From Mastigamoeba balamuthi (taxonomy: Eukaryota; Evosea; Mastigamoebida; Mastigamoebidae), in contig CACRSC010000029.1 of assembly GCA_902651635.1 (NCBI GenBank), positions 77,022 to 141,021 of the forward strand: a DNA stretch of 64,000 nucleotides. The letters are read 5' to 3'. Each line of letters opens with the position of its first letter. The stretch's first letter is position 1. Positions 42,324 through 54,405 of the stretch are shown piece after piece. A model generated the notes under the pieces. It was not told the origin of the DNA, did not search any database, and saw nothing but the letters and a program-made list of their open reading frames with translations. The translations under genes were made by a program, and so were the position numbers.

Positions 42324-45300
42324 TCAAGGGCGGACGCTCATTTCAGATGGGGCTGAGCCTTGTCCCAGCGGAAACGCGGTGGCTGATCCCGTAGCACCGA
42401 GGCTGAGGCCGGCGTTGACCATGCCTAGGTCCTGCGGCAGGACAGAGGCCATCATCTCATCATCGGACATGTCCCTTCCGTCCACAGATATCGACATCTC
42501 CGACAGCATATTGCGGGGCGTCTGCGGCGAGCTCATGCTCAGGTCCGACGGTATCTCAAACGCCCCAGCAGCCTTTTACAATTGTGAGTCGACGAGTCAA
42601 CAGAGATGGTTGCAGAGGAGGCAAGTCGCACAGCGAATGTCTGAGGCCAGTTTCTGAGGATCTGGAACACAGAAGGCCTTCTCTCGGGCTCCTTCTGCCA
42701 GCAGCGACTCAGAAGCACTGCCACTTCCTTGGGTGTCGATGGGTGGATCTCTGGCACGGCCCCCTGTTGCTGCTGTTGTGGTTGCTGTGGCTGCATCTCA
42801 ATGCCTCCCTGCCCCTGTCCTTGTCCAGACGCGGTGGAGTGCGACACAGATACGGACGAGGATTTACTGGAGTCGGTCATTGTCGAGTACAGCTCAGCGG
42901 GAAGGAACAGCTCCCACAGAACAATCCCAAATGCTGGATTGATGCAGTGAGTACACGAGCAGCGCAGAGGGAGATGAGGATAGCGGTCCTACCGAACACG
43001 TCGGTAGCAGTTGTTGCTGGCTTGCCGTCGATGAGCTCGGGGGCCAGCCAGTTGGACTTCCTTCTCGCCGAGTTGCTCGCCGACGAGTTCTTTCCCTTGG
43101 AGCACCAGAAGTCGCAGATCTTGGTCACCATGCTCCCGTCAATCTACGAGTGGGTAAAACATGTAATTCAGCATCAAGGAGGCAATCGTGCGAGTGGTCG
43201 TACCATCAGGGACTGGCTGGACAGGTTTCCATGGACCACAGGAGGCTTTGCAGAGTGCAAGTACGCCAGCCCCTTGATCGTGTCCTGCAAAGGGATGTCA
43301 GCCAACATGAAGCATCTTGAGAAAACTCACGAATGCAATTGCAATTTGGTTGTAGTAGTTCATGTTCTGCTTGTTCTTTTTCAGGTACTCGTGCAGCGAC
43401 CCCGACGCCATGTACTCTGTGGCGGCGTGCATTGTCAGGTGAGTCAGAGGGCCGAAAGGGATCTGAGAGAAATGGCTTCTGTGGTACCGCTGACGATGAG
43501 GAGGTCCTTGTTGCTCTCGCTGTACCCCAGCATCATCATCAGGTTGGGGTGGTGCAGGCTGTTCGTCAGGGCCATCTCTGCCTTGATTGTGTCGAGTTCC
43601 TCCTTGGTAATGGCTGCCTTGTCGATGACTCTGATCGCCACGGGCGTCCCGTGCCAGTCGCCATTGTGCACAGTCCCGAACTGGCCCTTGCCGATGCGCT
43701 CCCCGATCTCGAGCTCGCTCCTCTTGAGCTTCTTCAGCGTCGACCTCCCGCTGTTCCTGATCACGATGGCCGCGACCAGCAGCGAGCACACGATGGCGAA
43801 CCCCGGGATGGTCGTGGACAGGATCACAGTGCGCTCGGTGTTGTCTGTGGACGCGACCTCCGGGGGGTCGAACTCCTTGCCGCACCGCTGGACCTCGTTG
43901 ATTGCGAACGGGATTGGCCAGAAGACAATGTTGTCCCACTTCTCGACGTAGACTGTGTCCATGCCCTGGTTGCAGAGCCGCTCGCCGCTGTCCTGGTCGA
44001 GGAACGGACCGACAGTGAGCGAGTTGTCGATCTTGAAGTACTTCTTGGTGTAGATCGTGTCGAGCAGCATCTGCGACGTGACCTCGGTGGCCGCGGCGTA
44101 CCTGGAGTCCTCGCTCATGCTCTGCAACACAGCGGAGAGAAACCTCGCGACGAGGAAGCCCTCGAAGGGGATCTGCAGCTGGTTGTCGTACGAGACCCAG
44201 CTCTCGAAGTCATTGCGCAGCGTGTTGCCAGACGACAGCATCGTGTATACCGGCGTTATCGATGTGCGGTACACGTGCTTCCACTTTTTGACGGGGCCCA
44301 TCAGCAGGGTAAACCACATGTCGTCCTCGCTGATGACAGACGCGAGGAGCGTGGGACATGTCGGGCAGGCCCTCAAAGCGCGCTTCATCAGCTCATAGAC
44401 GTGGTCCGGGGCCGCGATGTAGATGAACGCATCACCGGGCAAGGCAGACTCGACCTTGCGAGTAGTCTCGTCGTTGGTGTTGTTGTCGACATACTTGAAC
44501 GCCATATTCTCGATTCCAACAGTGACATTACCCCACAACTGCGTAGGCGCATCCGTTGTGAGTCGCCGAAGGAGGGAAGGCGGACTCACTTTCTTATCAT
44601 AGCTGAGCTTCAGTCCAGCGATGAAGTCCTGTGCGACCTCTGCGTGGGTCTCGTCGTTCCATATGACAATGAGCTTCGTTGCCTTCTCCTCCTGAATGAG
44701 GAATTTCCCGGCGGTGCGCGCCTCCTGGTAGTACGACGCGAACAGGTTGATGACACCTCTGTGTGCGAGGAGGCCTGCGGGTAAGCGAACTGATGGGTGT
44801 GATGATCGGTGCGAACCGACGGAACGGCGACCTCAGAGACAGGAGCCCCGAGAGCGGCGCAATGTACGGGAGAAACATGCCGTCGTCCACGAGTTTCAGC
44901 ACGCGCCCCGTATCGTTCTCGTCGAGCCCGGTGACCGCGATAGCCTTCGCTGAGCGTGAGACGCGCCGAGAGCGCAGGGCGTGTGAAAAGGGGGAGGTTA
45001 CCCGTCTTCTTTTGAGCTCCGTCAGGTCTGTGTCGAGGTTGGTAGTGAGAGACGACGTCAGCGCCATCAACCTCGTGCCGTCGCTGTTGTGCGCGCTTAT
45101 GCCAGACGAGAGCCCCAGCTGGCGGCTGGAGGTGAGCCAAATAGGCTTGGTGGTCTCGAAGCCGATGACGGCCCTGCGCGACGTGCTATTCCAGCCAGAG
45201 GCCGTGCAGCCCGTGTATTTGAACGAGAACGAGCTGACGGCGCTGAGCGTCCCGGTATTTGTGTCCATCTGTGTCATGAAGACCTCGTGTGCGCCCTGGT

Positions 45301-46640
45301 TGCAGAAGTCATCTGACGTCTGCGTGGCGTCTTCGGTCCCGACACCGTCGCCGTAGGGCCCCAGCGTGTAGCCGTGCAGACTGAACGTCCGGATGTCGCG
45401 GAAGATCGTGTCGAGGAAGTGGGCTCTTGTCAGTGGCCAGCCGTAGAGCTCGAGGGCCCTCGTCGCCACCATCGTGATCAGGCGCCCCGCGATGAACCCC
45501 TCGAGCGACGCGTGGCTGATGTTCTTGTGCGGCTGATACTTGGTCATCGCGTCGTTGAAGTCCCTGCAGTTCCCTCTCCCTTGTGAGCATCCTCGATGCA
45601 CCTTGATGTTACACGTTTGCGTACCCGACGATTTTATACTTCGAATCGGGATCTGTTGGCATGGGGGCCATCTGGCTGAAGTAGACTGTCGACGCGGGCT
45701 GCGTGGAGAGCGAGGCCCATGTGGACGAGGGCACTGCACGATACAGCTCGTCTGCGGTGACCCAGCCCATGGCCACGTACAGCACGTTCTTCTTCTGCTG
45801 CCGCGCCATCTCTTGCAGCACCGCCCCAGACATGCTCCCCGACGCCACCAGCACCACTGCCTGTGGGTCCCCGTGCTCGCACAGCGCGCTCACGGCCTTG
45901 CTCGCCATGGCGCTCAGGTCGCCCGCAGACGTGACGACGGGGCTGCCGTACTGCGAGAGCAGCGGGGCGCCGTACGAGACGAGCATCGCCTTGAGGTAGT
46001 CGACGGAAACCGACGCGAAGGACGTGGTCTGGAAGAAGATGCTTGTGCGGTTGAGCATGCCCCAGTTGCTCGCCAGCAGTGACACGATGGCGCTCAGCTC
46101 ATCACCGCCCCCGGCCCGCGCCAGCACGACGCCAGTCCGCTTGCTCCCTGTCGTGTTTTGCATGACGAGCGACCGCGTGCGGAGTGTCTGGCTGCTCGTC
46201 AGCCCCCCCACAAACGGCACCGGGGCCCCGTCGCGCCCCAGCGAGGTCTCCAGCGCGGCGAGGTCGGCCTCGCTCGCCGACGATCCCACAGTGCCGGCGA
46301 TGGCGAAGGCGGGGCCCAGGCCGCCGGCGCCAGAGCAGAGCAGCGTGCGGACGTTGTGCTGCTGGCGGGCGTCGTCGTAGGCGTCGTCGAGGGCGGCCAG
46401 CGCGAACTTGAGCGCCGATGTCTCGTTTGCGAGGGCCAGCGCGGCCTCGAGGCCTGCGCGCACGTCGATGCCGATCTGCGCGTGCTCGCCGGTGAAGGCT
46501 GCGGACTGGCCGATGATCATGACGGCCTGGTCGCTGCCCGGCCTCACGCTCGAGTCGTTGGTGCACGCGGTCGCCGCCCCCGCCGACGCGGCGGACAGGA
46601 GAGCGCAGATGAGGATCGCGATCATCGATACGGTGCGCAT
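42324..46640 (-). CDS. Receptor-like TKL pseudokinase with two periplasmic-binding-type ectodomains (copy B)
   Basis: Exons: 46640-45625, 45563-45002, 44944-44832, 44758-44590, 44538-43488, 43416-43331, 43284-43204, 43143-42993, 42933-42632, 42572-42324. Seven of the ten match copy A in length, all phases agree, and the total is again 1259 residues. Signal peptide MRTVSMIAILICALLSAASA, two binding modules, TM (ILSTTIPGFAIVCSLLVAAI), kinase homology with intact glycine loop GKGQFGTV. It has the same losses as copy A where checked: VAIR for VAIK and DFW for DFG. The acidic and Gln-rich insert (QPQQPQQQQQG) is slightly longer than in A. The gene is intact, so both copies appear maintained. It lies inverted relative to A, 23 kb away. 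Confidence 0.85.
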
Positions 46641-46956
46641 GCTGTGTGCAGGCTTGCTGCTGTAGCACCACACGGTGTTGTGGAAAAAAACGCAATGCGA
46701 AAGTGCAGTATTGCTGGGGTGAGCGCAGCGCCTGTATGTAACACGCCGAAAATAGAAATGTTGCACTGCGCGGTGTGCAGCGGCGAAGTGGCAGCCCCTT
46801 CGCTCTCCCGCACTCGGGCGTGTCCTGGATCGGGATTCGGATGCACTTCTCCAGCGAGGCTCCTTGGTCGTGGCACAATCCGTGAAAAATTGTGAAAGGG
46901 CTCGATGCGGAAGAATGCCCACACCTCTGCTCAATCCCGACAATACGGGAGATTGA
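46641..46956. other. 5' flank of receptor copy B
   Basis: No gene seen. Presumed core promoter and leader region of copy B. Confidence 0.4.
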
Positions 46957-46986
46957 AGTGATACCGCATGCGGGCACAATTGCCAC
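46957..46986 (-). promoter_or_regulatory. Conserved 30-bp upstream element of the receptor pseudokinase pair (copy B)
   Basis: On the minus strand it starts GTGGCAATTGTGCCCGCATG and ends CGGTATCACT, 316 nt before the start codon at 46640. It matches 14541-14570 at 26 of 30 bases. Confidence 0.6.
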
Positions 46987-47396
46987 TTCGAGCACGCGGT
47001 GTATAATCAAATCCCAACAGGAGTAAAAGCTCGTTAGTCGATTCCGCCCCGAGAAAAGAGCAAAAAGCACACGCTAGCTCCCAGAACGACCATATCTTTT
47101 TTCTTCTTCATACACAAAATGAGGGACTTGATTTAAATGTCGGTGTTGCAGCTGCACCCAAAAGCAACAGCCTACCTACCCACGTCACGAATTCGGACCC
47201 ATGAACGAATGCCCTGGCTCAGGAGAGACTAAGCCAGGCCCCCATGCCTTACATACCAGCCCTGACAGCAAGAAGCTGTCTCGGCCCCAAACAAAAACTA
47301 GCCAATTTATCACCGGGTCAGCCCTCTTATTTGATTTGGGGTTGGCACAGTTTTTCTGGGCGGGAATGCAGGCCTACGAGCTCAGAGCTGCGAGCC
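46987..47396. other. Intergenic, no gene seen
   Basis: Between the promoter region of receptor copy B and the stop of the next minus-strand gene. No ordered features. Confidence 0.4.
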
Positions 47397-48007
47397 TCAG
47401 ACGGTAACACAGGTCCTCGCGTCGACGATGCCGTACCTGTTCTGGCGCCACGTGTAGATCGAGTGCATGCCCCTTCCCACGAGGACGTCGGTGGTGAACT
47501 CTATGTCGGCCACGACCTCGGTCATCCAGCCGCCCCAGTCCTCCGCAGAGGCGCCGGCGGTGTGCAGGCGGGCGTTTACGATGCCGTAGTTGCCCTGGTA
47601 CGCAAACTGCACCGCGTCGAAGTTGCCGCGGGCGGTGATGACGTGGCCGTCAAAGTCCGGGGCCACCCAGCCGCTGCCGTACTGGCCGTGCGTGAAGCCG
47701 GTCGCGGGGTCCACGAGCGAGCCGGCCGAGAACACGCGCATGTTGATGATGCCGTAGCCGCCCTGGTAGTTGACCTGGAGCATGCTGATGGCGCCCGGGA
47801 TGTCCACGCGGTTGTCCTGGCCGCTGGGGTGGTCTACGCTGATGCGCCCCACGTACTCGTCGGCGAGCCACGGCGTGCACGTCGTGCCCTGTCCGAGGGG
47901 TCCCCCCCATGGTGTGAGCAGGCGGTGCAACGGAGGCGGGAGACCCTCACGGCCGAGGCGGTGGCGACGGCGAAGGCGAGGAAGAACGCCCAGCAGAGGC
48001 GGGACAT
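47397..48007 (-). CDS. Small secreted protein with three YGI repeats
   Basis: Exons 48007-47945 (21 codons) and 47888-47397 join in phase 0 to 184 residues. Exon 1 is essentially the signal peptide MSRLCWAFFLAFAVATASA. The mature part repeats a short unit three times: VNYQGGYGIINMRVFSAG, FAYQGNYGIVNARLHTAG and YTWRQNRYGIVDARTCV, spaced about 40-60 residues. Trp/Gly-rich linkers (YGSGWVAPDF, WGGWMTEV) separate them. Two Cys (C near the start of the mature chain and in TCVTV) could form a disulfide. The threefold pattern suggests a beta-prism or beta-trefoil-like lectin fold, but that is only inference; I do not recognise the family. Confidence 0.7.
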
Positions 48008-48864
48008 GTGGTATGAGAGGAACGCTGGTGGAGGTGTGGGCAAACGAAAAACAAAGTAAGGCGGTTGCCTGATGCTGCTGACATCATCCGCCTGAAAGGT
48101 CCACTCGAATCTCACAGCCGGCGGATGTGGCATTTCCACCCGCACTTTTCCACCTTGTACGGATAAGTCCAACAAAGGGTGGAAAATATCTCACCGGGGA
48201 CACGGAATTATCTGATTGTCGGGCCCTCTGCCGCTGGTATTCTCGGTTTCTCGGTATTGCAGCTGAGTGCCGGATGAGCATGTGCGATGCTTGCCCCTGG
48301 GCGAGAAATTTGAGTGTCCCCGAGTTGAAATTCGAGACAGTTGGCAAAGCTAACGCAGATTTTTCTCTGCATTATCCGAGCACGTGATACACTGTTCTCC
48401 CCCCCCTACCACCTCGCGACGCGGCCCGCCCTGCTGGAGCCATCGTCAGCCGCAGGACGGGCAGAATGTGGGATGACCTGCGAATTAGGTGGAAATATAA
48501 TAACCGCCTCGGGGTGACTGCCACGATTGAGCTGTAGGGTGATCTCTAGGATAGCGATAGCGACGGCAAAACTACGTCTAATCGCTGCCACGCAGGACGG
48601 TTGGCTCACCGAAGAAGAGCCGTGGCGTATCTCTCGAACTTTGTTTTGTTCGTGCCGGCACCTCTTTTGTCGAATGATCGCCTTGGCTTAGTCCGTTACC
48701 GCGATATCGGACTTTGACGAGCAGCTGCATGACCCGCTCAGGTACAGATCCAACAGACAGCGAGACAGCTAGAGAATCGGCGGCACTCACCATAAAAGAG
48801 GGTGACGTAAAAATCGAACCAAAGTCTATTGAGGGTGCCCTCAATCCAACTCGAGCCCTACGCC
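48008..48864. other. Intergenic, no gene seen
   Basis: 5' flank of the small secreted gene and 3' flank of the cullin. No reading frame with a domain and no RNA gene. Confidence 0.45.
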
Positions 48865-51800
48865 CTATGCAACATACGTGTACCTGTCGTTCTCTTCGTC
48901 CGACCTCTTCAAGAAACTGCGATCGAGCGGACGTGCACGACGATAGAGGAGAGCCCAGGGGCAGAGAAAGAGCAAAATCGGTGAGAAAGGAACGGGGGGT
49001 GGGAGCGGGAGGTGGAGGCGCACTCCTGGTCGATGAGAAGCTCGATGCACTTCTTGATGACGGCGACCGAGGGCTGGAAGCGGCCGCGGGCCTGGGCGAT
49101 GACCTCCTGGACGAGCTGCACGTGCTTGAGCTCCTTCCTGGCCTTCATGACGCGCACGATGGCCGCCTGCAGGTAGAGCCTCCTGTCCTCCTCGACCCCC
49201 TTGTACGTCGCCGCCGCCTCCTCGCGCTGGGCCGCCGCCGCCGCCTGCGCCGCCGCGCTCTTCTTGACGCCCGTCGCGCCGACCTTGACCTTGAGCCGCT
49301 TGCTCGCAAACGCCGCGTTGAACGCGTACGACGCGTCGCCCCTGCGCTCGACGATGCGCGTCTCGGCCAGCGAGCGCAGCACGCGGGCGGCCTCGTCGGT
49401 CGGCATCCCCGTGGCGAGCGCGACGGCCTCGAGCGAGAGCTCGGGCGCCGCGTTGAACGCGAGCATCACGCACGACTGGTGCGCCGTGGCCTGCACGTCG
49501 TAGCAGCGGCCGCTGCGCGCGTTGAGGCGCAGCTCCGACTTGGCCAGGTGGTGGACCCAGGCGAGCTTGCGGCCCTGGTGCTTGGCCACGTAGAACTCGG
49601 AGAAGGCGCGCATGTGGCCCTCCACCTCGGTCGGCACCGTGAACGAGCCCCCCTGCGTCTTCATCGGCCAGAACCCCGTCGTCAGCACCTGCACCGTGAA
49701 GTCCACTGGGTGGCCAGACGTCAGACGGGTGTGGCTTAAGCAGAACAGATTATTCAAACTGAAGATTCGGGAATTGAGTGCGAACTTGATTCCGTGCCCA
49801 CACGAGGATATTATGAGGAAACGAGAACTTGGGAGTGAGGAAATGGGGAGAGAACCGGGAAAATGCCTGCGAGGGCACTTACGCTTGGGGGAGAGCGCGG
49901 CCGCTGCCGGCGACGCGCGGAACTGGTCGCAGAGCTCGGAGCTGAGCGTGATGTCGGTGAACATGCGCGTGAGCCTGTTGACGTACTCGAAGCCGCAGGC
50001 CTGCTTGAGCCCGGCGATCATGGCCATCTCGCCGTCCTCCGAGGCCGAGGTGGCCAGTATGAGCCTGCGCGCCAGCAGCTTGGCGTAGAAGCCCTGGAAC
50101 ACGTCCTTGTCCTCGAGGTACTTGAACAGCGTGATCACCTCGCCGATCCTCTCGTCCAGCTGCGCGTCCTCGAGCGCGGCCGCCCGCCCGCGCTGCAGCA
50201 GCGCGTCGCTGTACGCCGCCAGCAGCTCCGGCGACCTGCTGCTCGCGGCCCGCGCAGAGGCGCCGCCCGCCGAGGCCCCGGCCCCGGCGTCGTTGACGAC
50301 GCGGCGCATGGCCTTGTCCATGGCGGCCGTGAACATCGTGTCGCCCGCAAAGGCGCCGGCGACGACCGCGTGCACTCTGCGGTACGCGCAGAGCAGCGCC
50401 TCGACGTGGCGCTGCGCGTCGTCGCGCTCGGCGTCGGGGATGCCGCGCAGGGCGCCGAGGCCGTTGCGCACGGCCCACTCCTCGAGCGCGGCGGCCAGCG
50501 GCGCGAGGCCGCCGTCGACGCGCGCCAGCAGGCGGTGCGCGAGCTGCAGCTCTGCGAGGCGGTCGGCGTCGAGGTACGCGGCGCACTCGCCGACGACGGC
50601 GTCGCGGTGCGCGGCGACGAGCACGGCGTCGACGTCGCGGCGCACGCGGTCGAGCGACGAGGGGTCGAGCAGGCGCGAGGCGAGCTCGGCCTCCTGGGCG
50701 ATGCGCTCGTCGGCCTTGCGCAGGTACTCGCCGACGCTGTTGGCCGCGCGGAAGGCGCTCGACTCGCGCGCGTAGTACTCGGCGAGCGAGGCGCAGTAGG
50801 GCGCCTCGACGTCCTCGCGGTAGAGGTCGAGCGGCTTGAGCTTCGAGACGACGCCCAGCTTGACGACCGACGCGGCCAGCACAGAGACCAGCGACAGCTC
50901 GGGCTTCTCGCCGTTGCGCTGGCTCTCGACCACGCGCAGCGCCTGCGGGATGATCGTCCCGCGCGTCCGCATGTACACGCGGTCCTTCCAGATGATCAGG
51001 CACAGCTGCGCAGCCAGCCCCCGCACGCAACACGTCAGCCCAACGCGATCTTCCCTCAGCGTGATTCGCAAAAAAGAGTAAAGAATACCAGCAAGCGCCC
51101 GAACAAAAGTCGACGTCATCGACGAGAAAAGGCAGGAAAAGGCAACAACGCCTGAATAGAGCCGCAAAGGGCGAATGGGGGGCGGGGGAGAAAAGAGCAA
51201 CTCTGCCCTCTGTCGCCTCACTGTGCGTTCTGAGCTCGTTGTCAACTCCCTGCGCCAGGGAGAGAGGGCGAGAGAGACCCAACCCCAAGCAACAAACTGC
51301 GGCGCACAAACGGCGGACGTCGAAGGGGACGGTGGGGGGGGGGGGGGGGGCGCAGAGGGAGACGCCCGCGGCTCCTGGAGGAGAGGGGGAAGAGAGAGAG
51401 CGCGTGCCGTCTGGATCTCGTGGACGTCGTTGGCGCTGTAGACGCCCTGGTAGAGGTTGCCGAGCTTGTGCCTGCTATCCTCGAGGAACTTCTTGATCCA
51501 GTGCTGGTTCTGCTCGCGGGGGGCGTGTGTCAGCCACGAGGTGGAGGAGGTGATGGAGGGGCCCTCGAGGGGTCAGGGCCGGCGGGCTGGGCGCACGAGG
51601 TAGCGGAAGATCTGGTTGCAGTACTGGTAGCCGACAGAGAACTTGTCCCAGTGCCTGTTGTACTCGGCCAGCGCTCCCCCGGGCGCCTTCATGATTTGCT
51701 GCACAGCGAGCCAAGCCAGTCAGTCAGTCAGCCGGCAAGACAGCCAGCCGGCCAGGTGCCCTGCGCGTGGGGCGTGGGGGGGCGCCTGCGCACCTCGTAG

Positions 51801-52504
51801 ATCGAGTCGGCGTGGCCCTCGAGGAACTCCTTCATCTTGCCGTAGAGCCGCTCGGCAAACGACCGCGGCATGGCCGTGCACAGCTTGTAGATGTCCCTGC
51901 GCACGCCACATCGCCCCCCAGCCACGCCGTCAGACCCGATGTGACCCGCAGTGACACCGTCTCTGTGGCCCTCTCTCTCTCCCTCTCCCCTACTGCTCCC
52001 TTCCCTCTCCCCTCTTTCTTCCCAGTCCCCGGCGCACTCGACGACGGGCATGCAGGTGAGGCTCTGCAGCGTGAGGATCTTCTCTACGCCCTGGCTGAGG
52101 CGGCCCCACGTGTCGTCAAAGTCGACGACGCGGGGCGAGAGGCCCTTGGACGCCGCCGACGCCGACGCCGAAGACGACGGCGACGACGACGGCGGCCCGG
52201 CGGCGCGCTTGGGGGGGTTCTGCGGGTCGGCCACTTGTGGGCTCGTCGGGTGCCCTGCTGCGCTCACAGGGTCGCGCGCGCGCGTCGCGGCGTGGTGGGT
52301 GGCGAGTACAGAAATATCTCGAATTCGATCGCCCGGCGGATATTTTGTGTCTCCCAATTCAATTCGGGGAGGGCAGCCCAATTCGCGAATCCGCCACACA
52401 CGGCATTCGCCCGGGTGAGAGAAATAGCAAACGATGCTCCTGCTGTGGTGTGACTGGATCGCACCTCGGGGAGAACCGATGGTCTGGGGAGGGCACTCGG
52501 CCAT
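48865..52504 (-). CDS. Cullin (SCF-type ubiquitin ligase scaffold)
   Basis: Exons: 52504-52465, 52233-52038, 51896-51794, 51698-51597, 51509-51426, 51005-49883, 49705-49024, 48916-48865. All phases agree; 793 residues. N-terminal cullin repeats include [51 protein letters not shown] and [12 protein letters not shown]. The cullin-homology part has [33 protein letters not shown] and a winged helix. The neddylation site is clear: [20 protein letters not shown], where the Lys of VMKARK is the expected Nedd8 acceptor. The usual end [21 protein letters not shown] is present. It should scaffold a RING (Rbx1) subunit and a substrate adaptor. Ser/Ala- and Asp-rich low-complexity stretches are unusual for CUL1. 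The 13-codon first exon is the least certain part. Confidence 0.88.
51334..51350 (+). repeat. Run of 17 G (C run in cullin intron 5)
   Basis: Uninterrupted G17 on the plus strand within the 420-nt intron between cullin exons 51509-51426 and 51005-49883. On the coding strand it is C17. Such runs are length-unstable and the G strand can form a quadruplex. Confidence 0.8.
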
Positions 52505-52697
52505 GCGATTGTCGCTTCCTGTCAAGGGGAACTTGAATAACAAGACAGAGGACAGAGATATCAACGGGAGACGATTACTAGCTAGTACCAAAAGATCCAT
52601 CAGCTTTCTATTTGACAAACACAGTGGAATCTCGTTTTTAAATGCACTCTGGGGGCCCAACACCCCAGACCAGCGTCTGTCATGCACCCCCACCAGC

Positions 52698-54405
52698 TCA
52701 CAGCTGCACGAGGGCCACCAGCGCCATCACGGCCGCCGCCCACGCAGGGGCCGAGGCAGATCCGGGCACGAACGAGTCGTCGTCGTGCTTCTTGCTGCTC
52801 GTGGCGGGCTTGGTGCTGCTGTGGGCGGGCTGCTTGCTGCTCTCGGCGGGCTTGGTGCTGCTCGCGTGGATGATGCTCTCGGACACGACCTGCCCGCCGG
52901 CGGGGACCGCGGGGAACTGCACGCCCGTGTCGATCCAGTGGTTCGAGGGCCAGTCGGCGGCCGTGTTGTACGTCTTGGTCTCGACGACCTGCCCGTAGCG
53001 GTTGCTGATGCGGAACTTGAGCGGGAAGAACAGCGCCGTGTTGCCCGGCGTCACGAACGCGCCGTACTGCTCCTGCGGCTTGTCCTTGGGGCTGTTGGGG
53101 TCGCGCTGCATCTCGATCCACTGCTGCGTCGCCTGGCCGTTCTTGAGCAGCTTCGTGTAGACCTCGAGCTTCGTGACGGCGCCCGCGCCGGCGACGTTGA
53201 CGACGGCCATCGACAGCCAGTAGAAGCAGTCGGCCTTGTCGGGGTACACCGTCGTGCAGTCCTTGTTGATCGTCGCGCCCACGGCCGAGTGGAAGTACAC
53301 GTTGCCCTTGGCGGGGCACGAGATGCGGCGCGCCATCGTGTTGACGGTGCCCGGCAGAGGGCCCGTCTTGCCGCGCCCGTAGGCGAGCTCGTTCATGGCC
53401 ACGTCGTTGAGGTCCAGGTGGATCGAGTGCCAGTCCTCCCAGTACGCGTTGCCCGACTGGTTGTTGACCGCGCAGTGCGAACGGCCGTTGATGTCGGCCG
53501 TCAGCTCCGAGCAGAGGCTGTACTTGCCGCAGCACCACTGCAAAGGCAAAGGGAAAATCAATTGTGTCAGTCGACTGGCGCATGCTCCCGCGGGCTGAAT
53601 CAGCGCGACGGATACCCCCGAGAAGGGGGAACACGCGGCACGTATTTGATACTGGGTGACACTTGACAATCAATCGTCACCACCCCTACTTTACTTTTCC
53701 CCCGATCCGGGAAAAAACCGTTGGGTAGCAAAAAAAAAAGCGGTTTACCTTGGGGTTGGCGGGGTAGCACGGGCAGGCGTCGGCGATCTGCAGCTTGACG
53801 GGCTCGAACACCTTGCAGGCGTTGCTGTCGACGCACTTGACCTCGAAGCACTCACCGCACGAGAGGTAGCCCTTGACCTGCGGTGTGCACAAAAAGCGCA
53901 CATGATGCGGTGAACAAAGTGTGAACAACGCCTCAAACAGGGCAAGCTAAAAAAGGTTGACTCGCACCTGCGCGAAGTAGTTGCCCTGCGGCGCGGCATA
54001 CCTGCCGACGTAGGGGTTGTCGAGCACGTCAGCGGGGACGTCGCTGCAGCCCTCGGTGCTCTTGTCGACGCAGTTGGGGTAGCGCAGCAGCCCGCAGGCC
54101 CCGCCGTCGGTGCTCCCGTAGTGCGTGCTGCGGCTGGGCCACCACTGCCCGTCGATCTCCGTGTCGGACTTGGGCCACTTGCCGACCATGCAGATGGTGA
54201 TGGGCCACGCGGGGTTGCACTCGCCCGGCAGGTTCTCGCCAGACGAGTACGGGGTGGGGTAGCCAGTGGCGAGGGCGTTCATGATGGCCCTCGGAGAGCG
54301 GCCCAGCACGGGCGTGTCGGTGTAGGCCAGGCCAGCGAGGCCCAGCACCAGCACCGCGGCGAAAGTCGCCAGGGCTGCGAGGGCGGCGCGCGTGAAGGTG
54401 CTCAT
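52698..54405 (-). CDS. Expansin-like protein with probable GPI anchor
   Basis: Exons 54405-53968, 53877-53749 and 53537-52698 join in phase 0 to 468 residues. An N-terminal signal or anchor (LAALATFAAVLVLGLAGLAY) precedes a GH45-like double-psi barrel: HYGSTDGGACGLL, YLSCGECFEVKCVDSNACKV, QIADACPCYPANPKWCCGKY and the HLDLNDVAMNELA end, the expansin counterpart of HFDLS. A second beta-sandwich domain corresponds to the expansin carbohydrate-binding domain. It is followed by a Ser/Thr/Lys stalk (SSTKPAESSKQPAHSSTKPA) and a hydrophobic C-terminus (AWAAAVMALVALVQL), as in GPI-anchored proteins. Expansins loosen cellulose networks without hydrolysis. In an amoeba this suits remodelling of a cellulose-containing wall or feeding on one. 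The stop lies 193 bp upstream of the cullin start on the same strand. Confidence 0.85.

Noticed and set aside
48008-48864. A gene in the interval before the cullin's 3' end
   Set aside because: All frames are short, without domains, and composition is intergenic.
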